Part shown: in pieces, positions 9,371 to 19,550 of the stretch
Layout: each line of letters opens with the position of its first letter
How positions within the stretch are numbered: position 1 is the stretch's first letter
The notes under the pieces: generated by a model
Databases searched by the model: none
Told to the model about the DNA's origin: nothing
The model's input: the letters and a program-made list of their open reading frames with translations, nothing else
Position numbers and translations under genes: made by a program
Source of the DNA: Iodidimonas nitroreducens
Lineage (GTDB): Bacteria; Pseudomonadota; Alphaproteobacteria; Sphingomonadales; Rhodothalassiaceae
Strand: one strand, 5' to 3'
Length of the DNA: 64,000 nt
Assembly: GCF_008579165.1 (NCBI RefSeq)
Contig: NZ_BKCN01000014.1

Positions 9371-9396
9371 GGCGGCCATCAGTAGCCGCTTTTTCA
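9371..9396. terminator. Bidirectional terminator between convergent genes
   Basis: GGCGGC and GCCGCT around an 8-nt loop are flanked by T-runs on both strands (TTTTT before, TTTTT after), between the cyclophilin stop and the mfd stop. Confidence 0.5.
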
Positions 9397-12300
9397 GGCG
9401 GCCGCCTTGGTTTTGCGTAGTTTTGCCAATCCGCGCACAAGCTGCAAAACGATCTTCAGCCGCCGGTTCACATCTTCGGCCCGGGCCAGATAAACCAGCT
9501 TGTGATCGGGGCGCAATTTGGCAGTGATCGTTTGTTTTGAAATGAATTCGACCAGACCGGCGGGATTATCGAAATGATCGCGATGAAAGCTGATAGTGAT
9601 GCCTTTGGGCCCGGCATCGGCCTTTGAAATGCCCGCATGGATACAGGCGATCTTGATCTCGATCACCGCCAGAAGCTGTTCCACTTCCGCAGGGATCGGG
9701 CCGAAACGATCAATCAACTCGGCGGCAAAGCCATCGATTTCCGCTTTCGATCCCAGATCGGCAATGCGCCGATAAAGGGCCATGCGCAGATTGAGATCTT
9801 CCACATAGCGTTCGGGGATGAGGACACTGGCCCCCACATTGATCTGTGGCGAAAGGGCCGCGTGGCTTTCGTCTTCCGCGCTCGCCCCGCCGGTGCGGGC
9901 TTCGGCCACCGCTTCTTCCAGCATCTGCTGATAAAGCTCGACCCCCACCTCGCGGATATGGCCTGATTGTTCATCGCCCAAAAGATTACCCGCCCCGCGA
10001 ATATCCATATCATGGCTGGCAAGGCTGAAACCGGCCCCCAGAGTATCAAGGGATTGCAGCACCTCAAGCCGCTTTTGGGCACCTGTGGTCATCATTTTAT
10101 TGGCGGGATATGTGAGATAGGCATAAGCGCGGGTTTTCGAGCGGCCCACCCGGCCACGCAACTGATAAAGCTGCGCCAGCCCAAACATATCGGCCCGGTG
10201 GATGATCAGGGTATTGGCGCGGGGAATATCCAGCCCCGATTCGACGATGGTGGTGGAGAGCAGAATATCATAGCGCCCCTCATAGAACGAGGTCATGGTG
10301 TCCTCGATCTGGCCGGGGGGCATCTGGCCATGGGCTGTGATGAATTTCACTTCCGGCACATTGTTTTTCAAAAAAGCGGCGGCCTCTTCCAGATCGGCAA
10401 TGCGCGGCACCACATAAAAGCTTTGGCCACCCCGGAAATGCTCGCGCAGAAGGGCTTCGCGGATGATCATGTCATCAAAAGGCGAGATAAAGGTGCGCAC
10501 GGCCAGACGATCCACCGGCGGGGTGGCGATCAGCGAAAGATCGCGGATGCCCGACATGGCAAGCTGCAAGGTGCGCGGAATGGGGGTGGCGGTGAGGGTC
10601 AGCACATGCACATCGGCCTTGATTTGCTTCAGCTTTTCCTTGTGACCCACGCCAAAATGCTGCTCTTCATCAATGATCAAAAGCCCAAGGCGCTTGAAGC
10701 TGATGGTTTTGCTTAAAAGCGCATGGGTGCCGATGATGATATCCACCGTGCCATCGCGCAGGCCTTCCTTGGTGGCCTTCACATCCTTGGCAGAGACCAG
10801 CCGCGAGATCTGTTCCACCCGGATGGGCAATCCCCGAAAACGTTCGGTAAAGCCTGATAATGCTGACGGGCAAGGAGGGTGGTGGGGGCAATGATCGCCA
10901 CCTGATGGCCCGACATGGCCGCAATGAAGGCGGCGCGCAGGGCCACTTCGGTTTTGCCAAAGCCCACATCGCCGCAGATCAGCCTGTCCATCGGTTTGCC
11001 GGACAGCAGATCGCTGGTTACATCCTCGATGGCACGTAGTTGATCTTCGGTTTCGGCATAAGGAAAGCGGGCGGCAAATTCATCATAAAGGCCGGTGGGG
11101 GCTTCAAGCTGTTCGGCCTGTTTCATGGCTCGGGCGGCAGCGATCTTGATCAGCTCTTCGGCCATATCGCGGATGCGCTTTTTCATCCGGGCTTTTTTCG
11201 CCTGCCAGGCATGGCCGCCCAGCTTATCCAATTCGCTGCCCATCTCTTCAGAGCCATAGCGGGTCAGCACATCGATATTTTCGACCGGCACAAAAAGCTT
11301 ATCGCCATCGCGATAGACAAGGGCGACACAATCATGGGGCGCGCCCGAAACCTCGATCATATGCAGGCCGATGAACCGCCCCACCCCATGATCGGAATGA
11401 ACGACGAGATCGCCCGGTGAAAGGGATGACGCATCGCGCAGGAAATCTTCGGCACGACGGCTTTTGCGGCCCTTGCGGATCAGGCGATCCCCCAAAAGAT
11501 CCTGTTCGGTGATGAGCACCAGATCGGGGGTTTCAAAGCCATGCTCCAAAGTCAGAACCACCAGCACCAGCTGATGGGCGGGCAGGCGGCTCACATCCTG
11601 CCAGCTATCGGCGATTGCGGTTTCCACCATGCCATGATCGGCCAGCACCATTTTCATGCGCTGGCGGGCCCCATCGGAATAAGCGGCGATCATCACCTGC
11701 TTTTTCTGTTTCAGGCAGGCGCGCACATGATCACGCAGGCACTCATAAACATTGAGCTCGCGATTGAGCCGCTCGGGCGCGAAATCCCGCCCTGATTTGC
11801 CATGGAAATTGATCAGATCGGCACTGTCTTCGGCGGCAAAGGGCGAGGCAAGGCGGGCAGCGCGTTCATCAAGCAGATCATCCATTCATCATGGGCCAGA
11901 TAAAGCTTTGCGGGGGGCAGGGGCTTATAGGGCGATGACAGGGATTGCGGGGCTGAGGCTATTGAGGCCGAGCTGGCGGCCTGTTCCTTGCGGCTTTGGT
12001 GATAATCGCGAATGGCTTCAAAGCGCCGCTTCGCGGCTTCGGGAACCTGATGATCAAGGGTGAGCAGCGCGCCGGGCAAATAATCGAACAGGGTTTCCAT
12101 GCGATCATGAAACAGGGGTAGCCAATGTTCGGCCCCTTGATAGGCGCGCCCTTCGCTGATCGCTTCATAAAGCGGATCATGCTCGCTCACGGCCCCAAAG
12201 TTTTCCACATAAGCGCGGCGAAAACGCTTGATCGTGTCGGGTTCAAGGGAAAATTCAGCCAGTGGCCGCAAATCAAGACTCTCAAGATTTCCGGTGGTGC

Positions 12301-12946
12301 GCTGGCTTAAGGGATCAAAGGCCCGCAATTGATCAAGCTCATCACCAAAAAGATCAAGGCGCACCGGCTGTTCGGCATCGGCCGGGAAAATATCGATCAG
12401 GCCGCCCCGCTGGGCAAATTCGCCCGGCTCGGTTACCTGGCTGGCGCGGCTATAGCCACTGCGGCTGAGAAAGGCGATCAGGGCTTCGGTATCGATGCGC
12501 TGGCCCACCTTAGCGGCAAAGCTTTTTCCGCTGACAAAGTTGCGCGATGGCACGCGCTGGGTGGCGGCGGCAATGGTGGTGAGCACGATCTGTGGGGGAA
12601 AAGGCTGGCCCTGCTTTTTAGCTTCAGGCTTTGATTGCCGGGCAAGGGTGCTGAGCGCGGCCATTCTGCGGGCCATGATCGCCCCATGGGGGGAAACCCG
12701 ATCATAAGGCAGGCAATCCCATGCGGGCACGCTAACAATATCAATATCGGGGGCAAAAAAGGCGATCTGATCGGCGAGTTCGGACAGGCGTTTGTCTTCG
12801 CGGGCGATGTGCAGGATTGGCACCCGCCCCAAGGTGGAGGCGGCTACGCGCGCCAGATCCGCTAAGATAAGGGCATCAAAGCCCTCGGGCACTCCGGCAA
12901 GGGTTTTGCGGCGATCAGCAATCAATAATGAGGAAAAATCGGCCAT
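9394..12946 (-). CDS. mfd: Transcription-repair coupling factor (two frameshifts)
   Basis: It removes stalled RNA polymerase from DNA lesions and recruits UvrA. Reading from 12946, an N-terminal UvrB-like part comes first (PAWDCLPYDRVSP, EFAQRGGLIDIFP), then the CarD-like RNAP interaction domain (GDLVVHSDHGVGRFIGL). The helicase motor carries GDVGFGKTEVALRAAF, DEEQHFGV, LTATPIPRTL and QLRGRVGRS, followed by the C-terminal TRCF domain. Restoring one base near 11885 (CCC given as CC on the plus strand) and one near 10848 (GCTTTxACC) gives about 1184 aa, the family's normal length. It lies downstream of sdhE on the same strand. Confidence 0.96.
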
Positions 12947-12955
12947 GGCTTGGGA

Positions 12956-13249
12956 TCAATCCCCGATTTTCACATAATCGAGCTTTTGCATCAGCCGCAT
13001 CAGCTTGGTATCGAAAAGGGCCGGGATGGGCTCGGATTTCATGATCCAGGCGAGAATATCGCGGTCGCTTTCTTCCAAAAGCCGCTCAAACCAGGCAAGG
13101 GTTTCCTGATCCCAGCCTGCTACATGATCGCGGACAAAATGGCCCAGAATGATATCCGCTTCCTTCACGCCCCGATGCCAGGCCCGGAAAACCAGCCTTT
13201 TTCTGCGTGTTTCCAGATCAAGATCATCATTGGGAAGCGTTTCTGCCAT
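12956..13249 (-). CDS. sdhE: FAD assembly factor SdhE
   Basis: A small protein of 97 aa with the SdhE/DUF339 signature RKRLVFRAWHRGVKEADIILG, in which the RGxxE-type motif is needed for covalent flavinylation of succinate dehydrogenase. The family chaperones FAD attachment to SdhA. An ATG at 13249 was preferred over a GTG at 13258. It ends 10 nt before mfd on the same strand and is divergent from the GNAT-recG pair, an order common in alphaproteobacteria. Confidence 0.9.
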   Translation of the reverse strand: MAETLPNDDLDLETRRKRLVFRAWHRGVKEADIILGHFVRDHVAGWDQETLAWFERLLEESDRDILAWIMKSEPIPALFDTKLMRLMQKLDYVKIGD

Positions 13250-13443
13250 GGGGTTCACATTCGTCTGAAGATGAAAAAATGCGCCGCAATATGCGGGCAG
13301 CGTGGCGGCGGACTATAAAAGCCGGATGCCTGTGGGTCCAGCCTCAAAGCAGTGGAAACTGTGATCAAAGGCGCTTGCCATCCAGATGCAGTCAGCACAG
13401 GATGGGCCGCAAAAAATAATGTGGATGAAGGGGAAAAATACGC

Positions 13444-14021
13444 ATGACCCTATCGATATTGGAAAAAAATCCCCGGCTTCTCGTCAGGCCGGTGTCAAAG
13501 CAGGATATTCCGGCCCTGATCGGTACCCGCGTGGATAAAAAAACCAATCGCTATACCGGCTGGGATCATCCGATACTGAGGGGTGGGTGCGGGAGATGGT
13601 GGCGGAAATGGAGTCTAAATCGCCCGGGGAGGATGGACCTTCGGGGACTTGGTATCAATATGCCATCGTCGATCGCTCCACCGGCGAGACGGCGGGCGAT
13701 ATCGGCGTGGGTTTTGGCATTCCGGGGCCGCAACAGGCTGAGATCGGTTATCGCCTGCTCGATAGTTTTCAAGGGCGTGGGTTGGCGGGTGAAGCGGTCG
13801 GGATGATGGTGGATCATCTGTTCTCTGAACGCGGGCTTCACCGGCTCACGGCGGCGGTGGTAGCGCCCAACCAACCTTCGATCAGGCTTTTGGAAGCGCT
13901 TGGTTTCCGTCGCGAAGGGGTGTTCAGAAAGTCTTTCCTGTGCGATGGGGAATGGCTGGATGATTATTTTTATGCCCTGCTCAATGAAGAATGGCGGGGG
14001 GCCCGTGTCCCACGGGGTTGA
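13444..14021 (+). CDS. GNAT-family N-acetyltransferase, RimJ/RimL-like (one frameshift)
   Basis: About 192 aa after restoring one C near 13570 (CATCCCGAT given as CATCCGAT), which joins GWDHPDTEGW. The acetyl-CoA-binding region is IGYRLLDSFQGRGLAGEAVGMMV, and the C-terminal NQPSIRLLEALGFRREG is typical of N-terminal protein or antibiotic acetyltransferases of the RimJ/RimL group. The substrate cannot be told. It lies 18 nt upstream of recG, on the same strand. Confidence 0.85.
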
Positions 14022-14039
14022 TTTCGCTGATCGTGGGAA

Positions 14040-16158
14040 ATGCCTATGCGCCCATCCGTTTTATTTCCGCTATTTGCCGATGTGATCAGGCTGCCCGGTA
14101 TTGGTCCGCGCAATCAGGCCCTTTATCAGCGCCTGTGCGGGGATCGGGTGATCGATCTTTTGTGGCATCTGCCGGTGGGGCTTGTTGATAGGCGGGCGCG
14201 CCCACGGATCGCTGAAATTAATGAGGGGGAAATCGTCACCCTCAATGTGGTGGTCGATCAGCATCAGCCTGCCGCGGCCCAGAGCAAAACCCAAAGGGTT
14301 CTGGTGCGCGATGACAGCGGTTTTCTGACGTTGGTTTTTTTCCATGCGCGCGGGGATTGGCTGATGCGCAGCCTGCCGGTGGGCGAGGCGCGGCTGATTT
14401 CGGGCCGGGTCGAGATGTTTCAGGGTCGCCCCCAGATCACCCATCCCGATTATATCCTAAAGCCGCAGGATGCCGATCAGATACCGCTTTTGGAGCCATT
14501 ATATCCCCTCACCCAAGGGTTGGGACAAAAGCAGCTTCGCAAAGCCCTGATCGGGGCGATGGATGCCATACCGGCCTTGCCCGAATGGCTGGATGCGGCA
14601 CTTTTGGACCGCGAAGGCTGGCCCGCATGGCCGGTGGCGATTAAAACGGCACATCAACCGCAAACGACGGATGATCTCGATCCCCAAAGCCCGAACCGGC
14701 GGCGCCTGGCTTTCGATGAGCTATTTGCCCATCAACTGGCTTTGGGGCTGGTGCGGCATCGATCCCGGCGGCAAAAGGGACGCGCCTTAGAGGCCAATGC
14801 CGCCGATCAGCAAAAAATCCTCGATGCCTTGCCCTGGCCGCTGACCGGCGATCAAAGGCGGGCGCTGGATGACATTCTAGCCGATCTGGCGCGGCCCGAA
14901 GCCATGCTGCGGCTGGTGCAGGGGGATGTGGGATCGGGCAAGACGATCATCGCTTTTCTGGCCATGGCGGCGGCTGTGGGGGCGCGGGTGGGGAGGGATT
15001 AATGATCGCGCAGGATTGCAGGCGGCAATGCTCGCCCCTACCGAAATTCTGGCGCGGCAGCATCTCGATGCCCTCAGCCCTTTGGCCGAAACGGCGGGCT
15101 TGCGGCTCGGCTTTTTGAGCGGGCGGGTGAAGGGCCGGGCGCGGGCCGATATTTTGGCGGCATTAGAGCGGGGCGAGATCGATATTCTTATCGGCACCCA
15201 TGCCCTGCTCACCACAGATGTGCAATTCCATGATCTGGCTTTGGTGGTGGTGGATGAGCAGCACCGCTTTGGGGTGTTTCAAAGGCTGGCGCTGGCCGAA
15301 AAGGCGGGCCATGCGGTGGATGTGCTGGTGATGACCGCCACCCCCATTCCGCGCACCCTCACTTTGGGGCTTTATGGCGATATGGATGTGAGCCGGATCG
15401 TTCTAAAACCGCCGGGCAGAAAGCCCATCGATACGCGCGTGATCTCGCTTGATCGGCTTGATGCGGTGGTGGATGGGATCGGGCGGGCGATGCGGGCGGG
15501 GGCGCAGATTTATTGGGTTTGCCCTTTGGTTGAGGAGTCGGAAAAAAGCGATCTGGCCGCTGCCGAAGATCGCCACGCCCATTTGCAGCAGATTTTCGGA
15601 TCAAAGGTGGGGCTGGTGCATGGCCGAATGAAGGCGGCAGAAAAAGATGCCGTGATGGCGGATTTCAAGGCCGGGGCGCTTGCAATTCTGGTGGCGACAA
15701 CGGTGATCGAGGTGGGGGTGGATGTGCCCAATGCCACGATCATGGTGATCGAACATGCCGAGCGTTTTGGGCTGGCACAATTGCATCAGTTGCGGGGCCG
15801 GGTGGGGCGGGGCGCGGCGGCATCCACCTGCCTGCTTTTGCGTGCCGCCGATGCGGGGGAGGTGGCCCGCACCCGGCTTAATATCATGCGCGAAACCGAA
15901 GATGGCTTTGTGCTGGCGGAAGAAGATTTGCGCCTGCGTGGTGCGGGCGATGTGCTGGGCACCCGCCAATCGGGCCTGCCGGATTTTCGCTTGGCCGATC
16001 TGGAAGCCCATGGCGATCTGATGGCGATGGCGCGCGATCATGCCCGCCTTGTGATGACCCGCGATCCCGAACTGAAAGGTCCGCGCGGCGCGGCTTTGCG
16101 GGTTTTGCTCTATTTATTCGAGCGCGATGCGGCGGTGAAATATCTCAAAAGCGGCTGA
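14040..16158 (+). CDS. recG: ATP-dependent DNA helicase RecG (one frameshift)
   Basis: It remodels stalled replication forks and branch-migrates Holliday junctions. The N-terminal wedge/OB domain is followed by helicase motif I (GDVGSGKTIIAFLA), LAPTEILARQH, motif II DEQHRFGV, motif III MTATPIPRTL, motif V ATTVIEVGVDVPN, and QLHQLRGRVGRG. The frame shifts by one in the G-rich stretch near 14990-15000. Removing one G gives a continuous protein of about 705 aa with a short insertion between motifs I and Ia. Unlike most shifts here this is a gained base (or two lost). An ATG at 14046 is an equally good start. Confidence 0.95.
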
Positions 16159-16204
16159 AGATCCGGGATCATAATGGCGTGGCAAAAGATATATAGGGTT
16201 GATC

Positions 16205-16221
16205 TGTAAAATATTTTTACA
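16205..16221 (+). promoter_or_regulatory. Candidate activator site, TGT-N11-ACA palindrome
   Basis: TGTAAAATATTTTTACA shares its first 11 bases and its ACA end with the site at 1348. It sits inside a perfect 8-bp inverted repeat (16204-16222). It ends 205 bp upstream of the sigma-54-like promoter at 16426. A weaker relative, TGTCAGAATATTTATCA, is at 16347-16363, 63 bp upstream of the -24 element, almost the same distance as the second site of the other gene. The rest of 16159-16522 shows no gene. Confidence 0.4.
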
Positions 16222-16425
16222 GGCTCGATCTTTGTCAATTCTCCAAGATTGGCCCGCTAAATCCTTCATTTATAAACAAATAATTAATCATCTTGCCATC
16301 CCATCGACCAAATGGCCTGAAAACCCCGGAAAGCAGGCCATGAAGCTGTCAGAATATTTATCACTTTACGGATATTCAAATTCCGAAAACAGAACAAATT
16401 ATTGAATTATATGAATTTTTAATTT

Positions 16426-16441
16426 TGGCACGGGATGTGCA
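16426..16441 (+). promoter_or_regulatory. Sigma-54-like promoter
   Basis: TGGCAC-N5-GTGCA matches the sigma-54 consensus except for one base of the -12 element (GTGC for TTGC). It lies 82 nt upstream of the second PEP-CTERM gene. Confidence 0.7.
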
Positions 16442-16522
16442 TTCGTATGGGCATGACTGACCCCTCGGCGTGTCGGAACAAATGTGGGGCGGGTGTGTAA
16501 CGTGGTTTTAAGGAGAGATAAG

Positions 16523-17425
16523 ATGTTGAAAAAAATAGCTCAATTAGGGGTGCCTGCGCTGCTTTTGGCCTCCCTGTCCGTTGGTTCCGCACATGCGCTT
16601 CCACGGTCTGTTTTTGATTTTGGTGGAAGCACCGTTTTTGAAGATGATAGCGGTGAATTTGTTCTGCGCCAGCAGCAGGATGGTTCATTTGCGCCAGTTC
16701 TGGGTGAAATTCAGATCGGGGATATTTTCGGCGGGGTGATCGATATCTCTAGCATCGGTGGCACGGCATTGGATACCCTTAATACCGAAATCACCGGCGT
16801 GTTCTTGACTCAGGTTCGGGGCATCAGCAATATCGGTACATCTCAGGTGCAAACCACTGCGGGGTCTGAATCCTTTGCCAGTGGCACTATTGATTTCGAA
16901 GCCGTGGATCCAACATTCTTCAGTACCATTCTTGGGATTGCTGAACCGGTTGCTGCCGGCACCGCAACGATACTTTATGAAGATACCGACAATGATTTCT
17001 CATTCTTTGCCAATGACATTACCGATATCGCAGGCTCGATCGCCACAGCCGTGGATGGTAATCGCTTCCTGAGCACGGTTTTTGCTGCGGATTCCATGTT
17101 TCAATCCAATGGCGTGCCTTTGAACACCACCACGTTCGGCGGTGTTGGCATTACGGGTAATCCCATTGCCGGGGTGTCCGAACTGGGCTCGTTCTTTTTC
17201 AATCTGGATGTGGGGCAATATTTCGGCCCCGGCTTTCTGCTGAGCAACAAGGTCTTCGGCAGCGGCAGCCTGCAATTCCCCACCACGCAGAATGGCGGGA
17301 ACGTGTTTCCGGTGCAGGATGATCTTCAGTTCAGCATTCAGGTTCCTGTGCCTGCCACCCTTGGCTTCATGGGTCTTGGGCTTCTGAGCCTTGGTCTGAT
17401 TGGCCGTCGCCGCAAAAGCATCTGA
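16523..17425 (+). CDS. PEP-CTERM sorting-domain protein (probable exosortase A substrate)
   Basis: This 300-aa exported protein has a signal peptide ending near GSAHA (about residue 25). A long Ser/Thr/Gly/Asp-rich, probably beta-rich body of unknown function follows. The C-terminal sorting signal is VPVPAT, then LGFMGLGLLSLGLIG, then RRRKS. As in the gene at 1519, the PEP core is PVP. The ATG at 16523 has AAGGAG 8 nt upstream; a longer frame back to 16484 would place 13 residues before the signal peptide. It is monocistronic, between a sigma-54-like promoter and a strong terminator, and next to the acyltransferase operon that reads toward it. Confidence 0.87.
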   Translation: MLKKIAQLGVPALLLASLSVGSAHALPRSVFDFGGSTVFEDDSGEFVLRQQQDGSFAPVLGEIQIGDIFGGVIDISSIGGTALDTLNTEITGVFLTQVRGISNIGTSQVQTTAGSESFASGTIDFEAVDPTFFSTILGIAEPVAAGTATILYEDTDNDFSFFANDITDIAGSIATAVDGNRFLSTVFAADSMFQSNGVPLNTTTFGGVGITGNPIAGVSELGSFFFNLDVGQYFGPGFLLSNKVFGSGSLQFPTTQNGGNVFPVQDDLQFSIQVPVPATLGFMGLGLLSLGLIGRRRKSI

Positions 17426-17449
17426 TGGCTGCGATCTCGTAAACCTGAT

Positions 17450-17488
17450 AAAAAACCCCTCGAAGCAGCTGGCTTCGGGGGGTTTTGC
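17450..17488 (+). terminator. Rho-independent terminator
   Basis: AAAACCCC-TCGAAGC, a short loop, then GCTTCG-GGGGG-TTTT: a strong GC stem with flanking A and T runs, 30 nt after the PEP-CTERM stop. The A-run also makes it usable for the convergent gene that ends at 17517. Confidence 0.85.
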
Positions 17489-17516
17489 TATGGGCGCTTA
17501 AATCAGGAATTGCCGC

Positions 17517-18815
17517 TCATTCTTTCTCGGTAAACAAGCTGGCTTTCTCGGTAAACAAGCTGGATAAAGGCTGGCGCACAGAGCGCGAGGCAACCGGCCT
17601 GCGCGATCGCCCAATGCGGCCGGGGAAAATCACCGCATCGCTGGAACAGGCCATCACGGAATCAAAAAACTGGCCGATGGCCTTGGCCTTGATGTCGGTT
17701 CTGCTTTCAGACCAGCGCTGTTCATGGCTTGCCCCATGGGTAAAAATAAGCGGCGCATAGGATGGCTGGATCGAAAGCCCCATGGCATGGGCCGTCAGCC
17801 AGAAACGCTGCATATGCTGGCCCGCCATGATCCAGTCCTGATCGGGTCTTGCGCCTGTATCCTGATCCCAGCACAGGGCAAAATGCGCCGCGCAGTTCAT
17901 TCCGGGCAGAATATCCAATTGCAGGCTGGCAGCCCAGGCCCCCCCCAACAGGCGATTGAGAATTTTTGTGCGCGACCATTTTGCATTGGCCCAGCGCATC
18001 AGCCGCACGGTCAGGGGATCAAGTCCCACTGATTGAGCGGGCATGCCCCATGGGCTGTGATCCGTTGAGAAATTAACGGCTTTTTGATGCACCCGATGGG
18101 CTTCGGGGATGGTCAGGCGCAAAAGCGTCGCCTTCATATTCAGCCGGGTCATCGCCCAGCGCGCCTTGGGGCTTTGAAACCAGATGATCCGCCCGCCTTT
18201 GAGCAGGGTCTGTTCCAGCCTGGCCATCTCTTTGGCATCAAGGCCGATTTTGCGATAGGGCCTGCGGTCCACCGTGCGCGATTTGATGAAAGGCATCAGG
18301 CGATCAGGGGAGACATCGGCTTCATGGAAGGTGACGTGAATGGACCATGGATTGGCGCTTTCATCCAGCGTCCATTTGATTGATAAGCCGTGATGGCTGG
18401 CGGCAATGCGCATGGTTTCCAGCAGGCCACCGGCAGCCAGCAGAATGGGGCGGCCATGGGCATATTCATAAAAATTGCTGCCCGGATGGTAGATCAGATG
18501 AATGCGCAGGCTGGTATCATCCAGAATTTCAAAGCGCCATGGCTGTTCATTATCGCCTGAAGGGGCCCATCGCGCCTGATCCAGAATCTGGTGCAGGCGC
18601 GGCGCATCGGCGGCTACGCTATCCGCCAGATGATTTTGCGGCCCCTTTGCGATGAGCTTTTCGATCCAATGCCGGGCCAATTCGATTTTCACCCGCCGCC
18701 ATGGATTGGCATTGCCCCCGGCTGTCCATGTGGTGCGCAAGCGTTGTTGATAGGGATCATATTGATGCACAAAGGGTGCGGGCTTGATGCGGCCCCGCTT
18801 GAGCAGAATTTTCAA
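17517..18815 (-). CDS. Nitroreductase-fold protein of the exosortase-associated operon
   Basis: At 432 aa it is about twice the size of a simple nitroreductase. The flavin-binding signature ARWAPSGDNEQPWRF lies near residue 80, and a C-terminal half with DQDWIMAGQHMQRFWLTAHAMGLS matches the second nitroreductase half. Nitroreductase-fold enzymes use FMN to oxidise or reduce small molecules, and some oxidise azolines in peptide natural products. It overlaps the ThiF-like gene by ATGA (18812-18815), so the two are translationally coupled. ThiF and nitroreductase domains occur fused in some actinobacterial proteins (MoeY-like). The C-terminus ends in two copies of SLFTEK from a 21-bp tandem duplication. 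The substrate is unknown. Confidence 0.8.
   Translation of the reverse strand: MKILLKRGRIKPAPFVHQYDPYQQRLRTTWTAGGNANPWRRVKIELARHWIEKLIAKGPQNHLADSVAADAPRLHQILDQARWAPSGDNEQPWRFEILDDTSLRIHLIYHPGSNFYEYAHGRPILLAAGGLLETMRIAASHHGLSIKWTLDESANPWSIHVTFHEADVSPDRLMPFIKSRTVDRRPYRKIGLDAKEMARLEQTLLKGGRIIWFQSPKARWAMTRLNMKATLLRLTIPEAHRVHQKAVNFSTDHSPWGMPAQSVGLDPLTVRLMRWANAKWSRTKILNRLLGGAWAASLQLDILPGMNCAAHFALCWDQDTGARPDQDWIMAGQHMQRFWLTAHAMGLSIQPSYAPLIFTHGASHEQRWSESRTDIKAKAIGQFFDSVMACSSDAVIFPGRIGRSRRPVASRSVRQPLSSLFTEKASLFTEKE
17522..17563. repeat. Exact 21-bp tandem duplication
   Basis: Positions 17522-17542 and 17543-17563 are identical (CTTTCTCGGTAAACAAGCTG, then G). The repeat encodes seven residues, read on the minus strand, at the very C-terminus of the nitroreductase-like protein, and is in frame. 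Confidence 0.95.
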
Positions 18816-19549
18816 GCTTCGGCCCCTAAAAGGGCGCTGGCCATGCCACAGGCCATGGGGGTGGATGGCCCGGCTTTTTTAGAAAAATCAACATGGCTTT
18901 GATCCACCAGTGCCGAGCGATGCAAAGCCGCCGGTGCCAGCCCGATCATGAAGCGCACATAATTTTTGGTTTGCGCGGCTGTCTCGTTTTGTCGTGAGGC
19001 TTCATCGGTTTTTGTGGGCGAAAAACGGAAATAGCGATCAAAAGACAAGCTATCGGGCATAAAGGTCAGCAATGAGGCCCCAAGGCCCAGCGGCGCCACA
19101 GTGATAGCCGGGATTGCAAGTGCGCGGGCGCGGGCAAAAAGGGCGCGGCGGATATCGAGCACGAAAAAATCAAGCCCATCGATGAACAGATCAACATCTT
19201 CGAGAAAGGCATCGAGATTGTCGCCATCAACCCCTTGGGGGAAGTCTTTAATCTCGGCTTCCGGGTTGATATCGAGCAGCATTGATTTGATCACGGCGCA
19301 TTTCGGCTTGGTGATGGTGCTGACAAAGGCGCCGGCCTGTCGGTTCATATTTGCGAGATCGAAATGATCGAAATCTGCGATATGAAAGGCTCCAATCCCA
19401 AGACGGGCGAGCATCAGGGCATGGCCGCCCCCCACACCGCCCAGCCCGGCAATGGCCACGCGCTTGCCTTTCAGGATCTGTTGTTCCGTGTGGGTGATCC
19501 AGCCCAGCGTGCGGCTGAAGGCTGTATCATAATCGAAATCCTGATCCAT
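18812..19549 (-). CDS. ThiF/E1-like adenylyltransferase of the exosortase-associated operon
   Basis: At 245 aa it has the E1-like Rossmann motif AIAGLGGVGGGHALMLARLG and DFDHFDLANMNRQ, including the conserved Asn and Arg. E1-like enzymes adenylate a carboxylate, usually the C-terminus of a small protein or peptide. The CxxC zinc pairs of ThiF/MoeB are absent and there is no obvious catalytic cysteine loop, so it resembles the adenylating tRNA or peptide-modifying branch rather than a sulfur-relay enzyme. The ATG at 19549 is one base after the acyltransferase stop; a longer upstream frame lies inside that gene. Its stop overlaps the nitroreductase start. Confidence 0.85.
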   Translation of the reverse strand: MDQDFDYDTAFSRTLGWITHTEQQILKGKRVAIAGLGGVGGGHALMLARLGIGAFHIADFDHFDLANMNRQAGAFVSTITKPKCAVIKSMLLDINPEAEIKDFPQGVDGDNLDAFLEDVDLFIDGLDFFVLDIRRALFARARALAIPAITVAPLGLGASLLTFMPDSLSFDRYFRFSPTKTDEASRQNETAAQTKNYVRFMIGLAPAALHRSALVDQSHVDFSKKAGPSTPMACGMASALLGAEA

Positions 19550-19550
19550 C

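Noticed and set aside
9637..12865. Plus-strand open frames opposite mfd
   Set aside because: Codon pattern and conserved helicase motifs lie on the minus strand; the plus-strand frames are antisense shadows.
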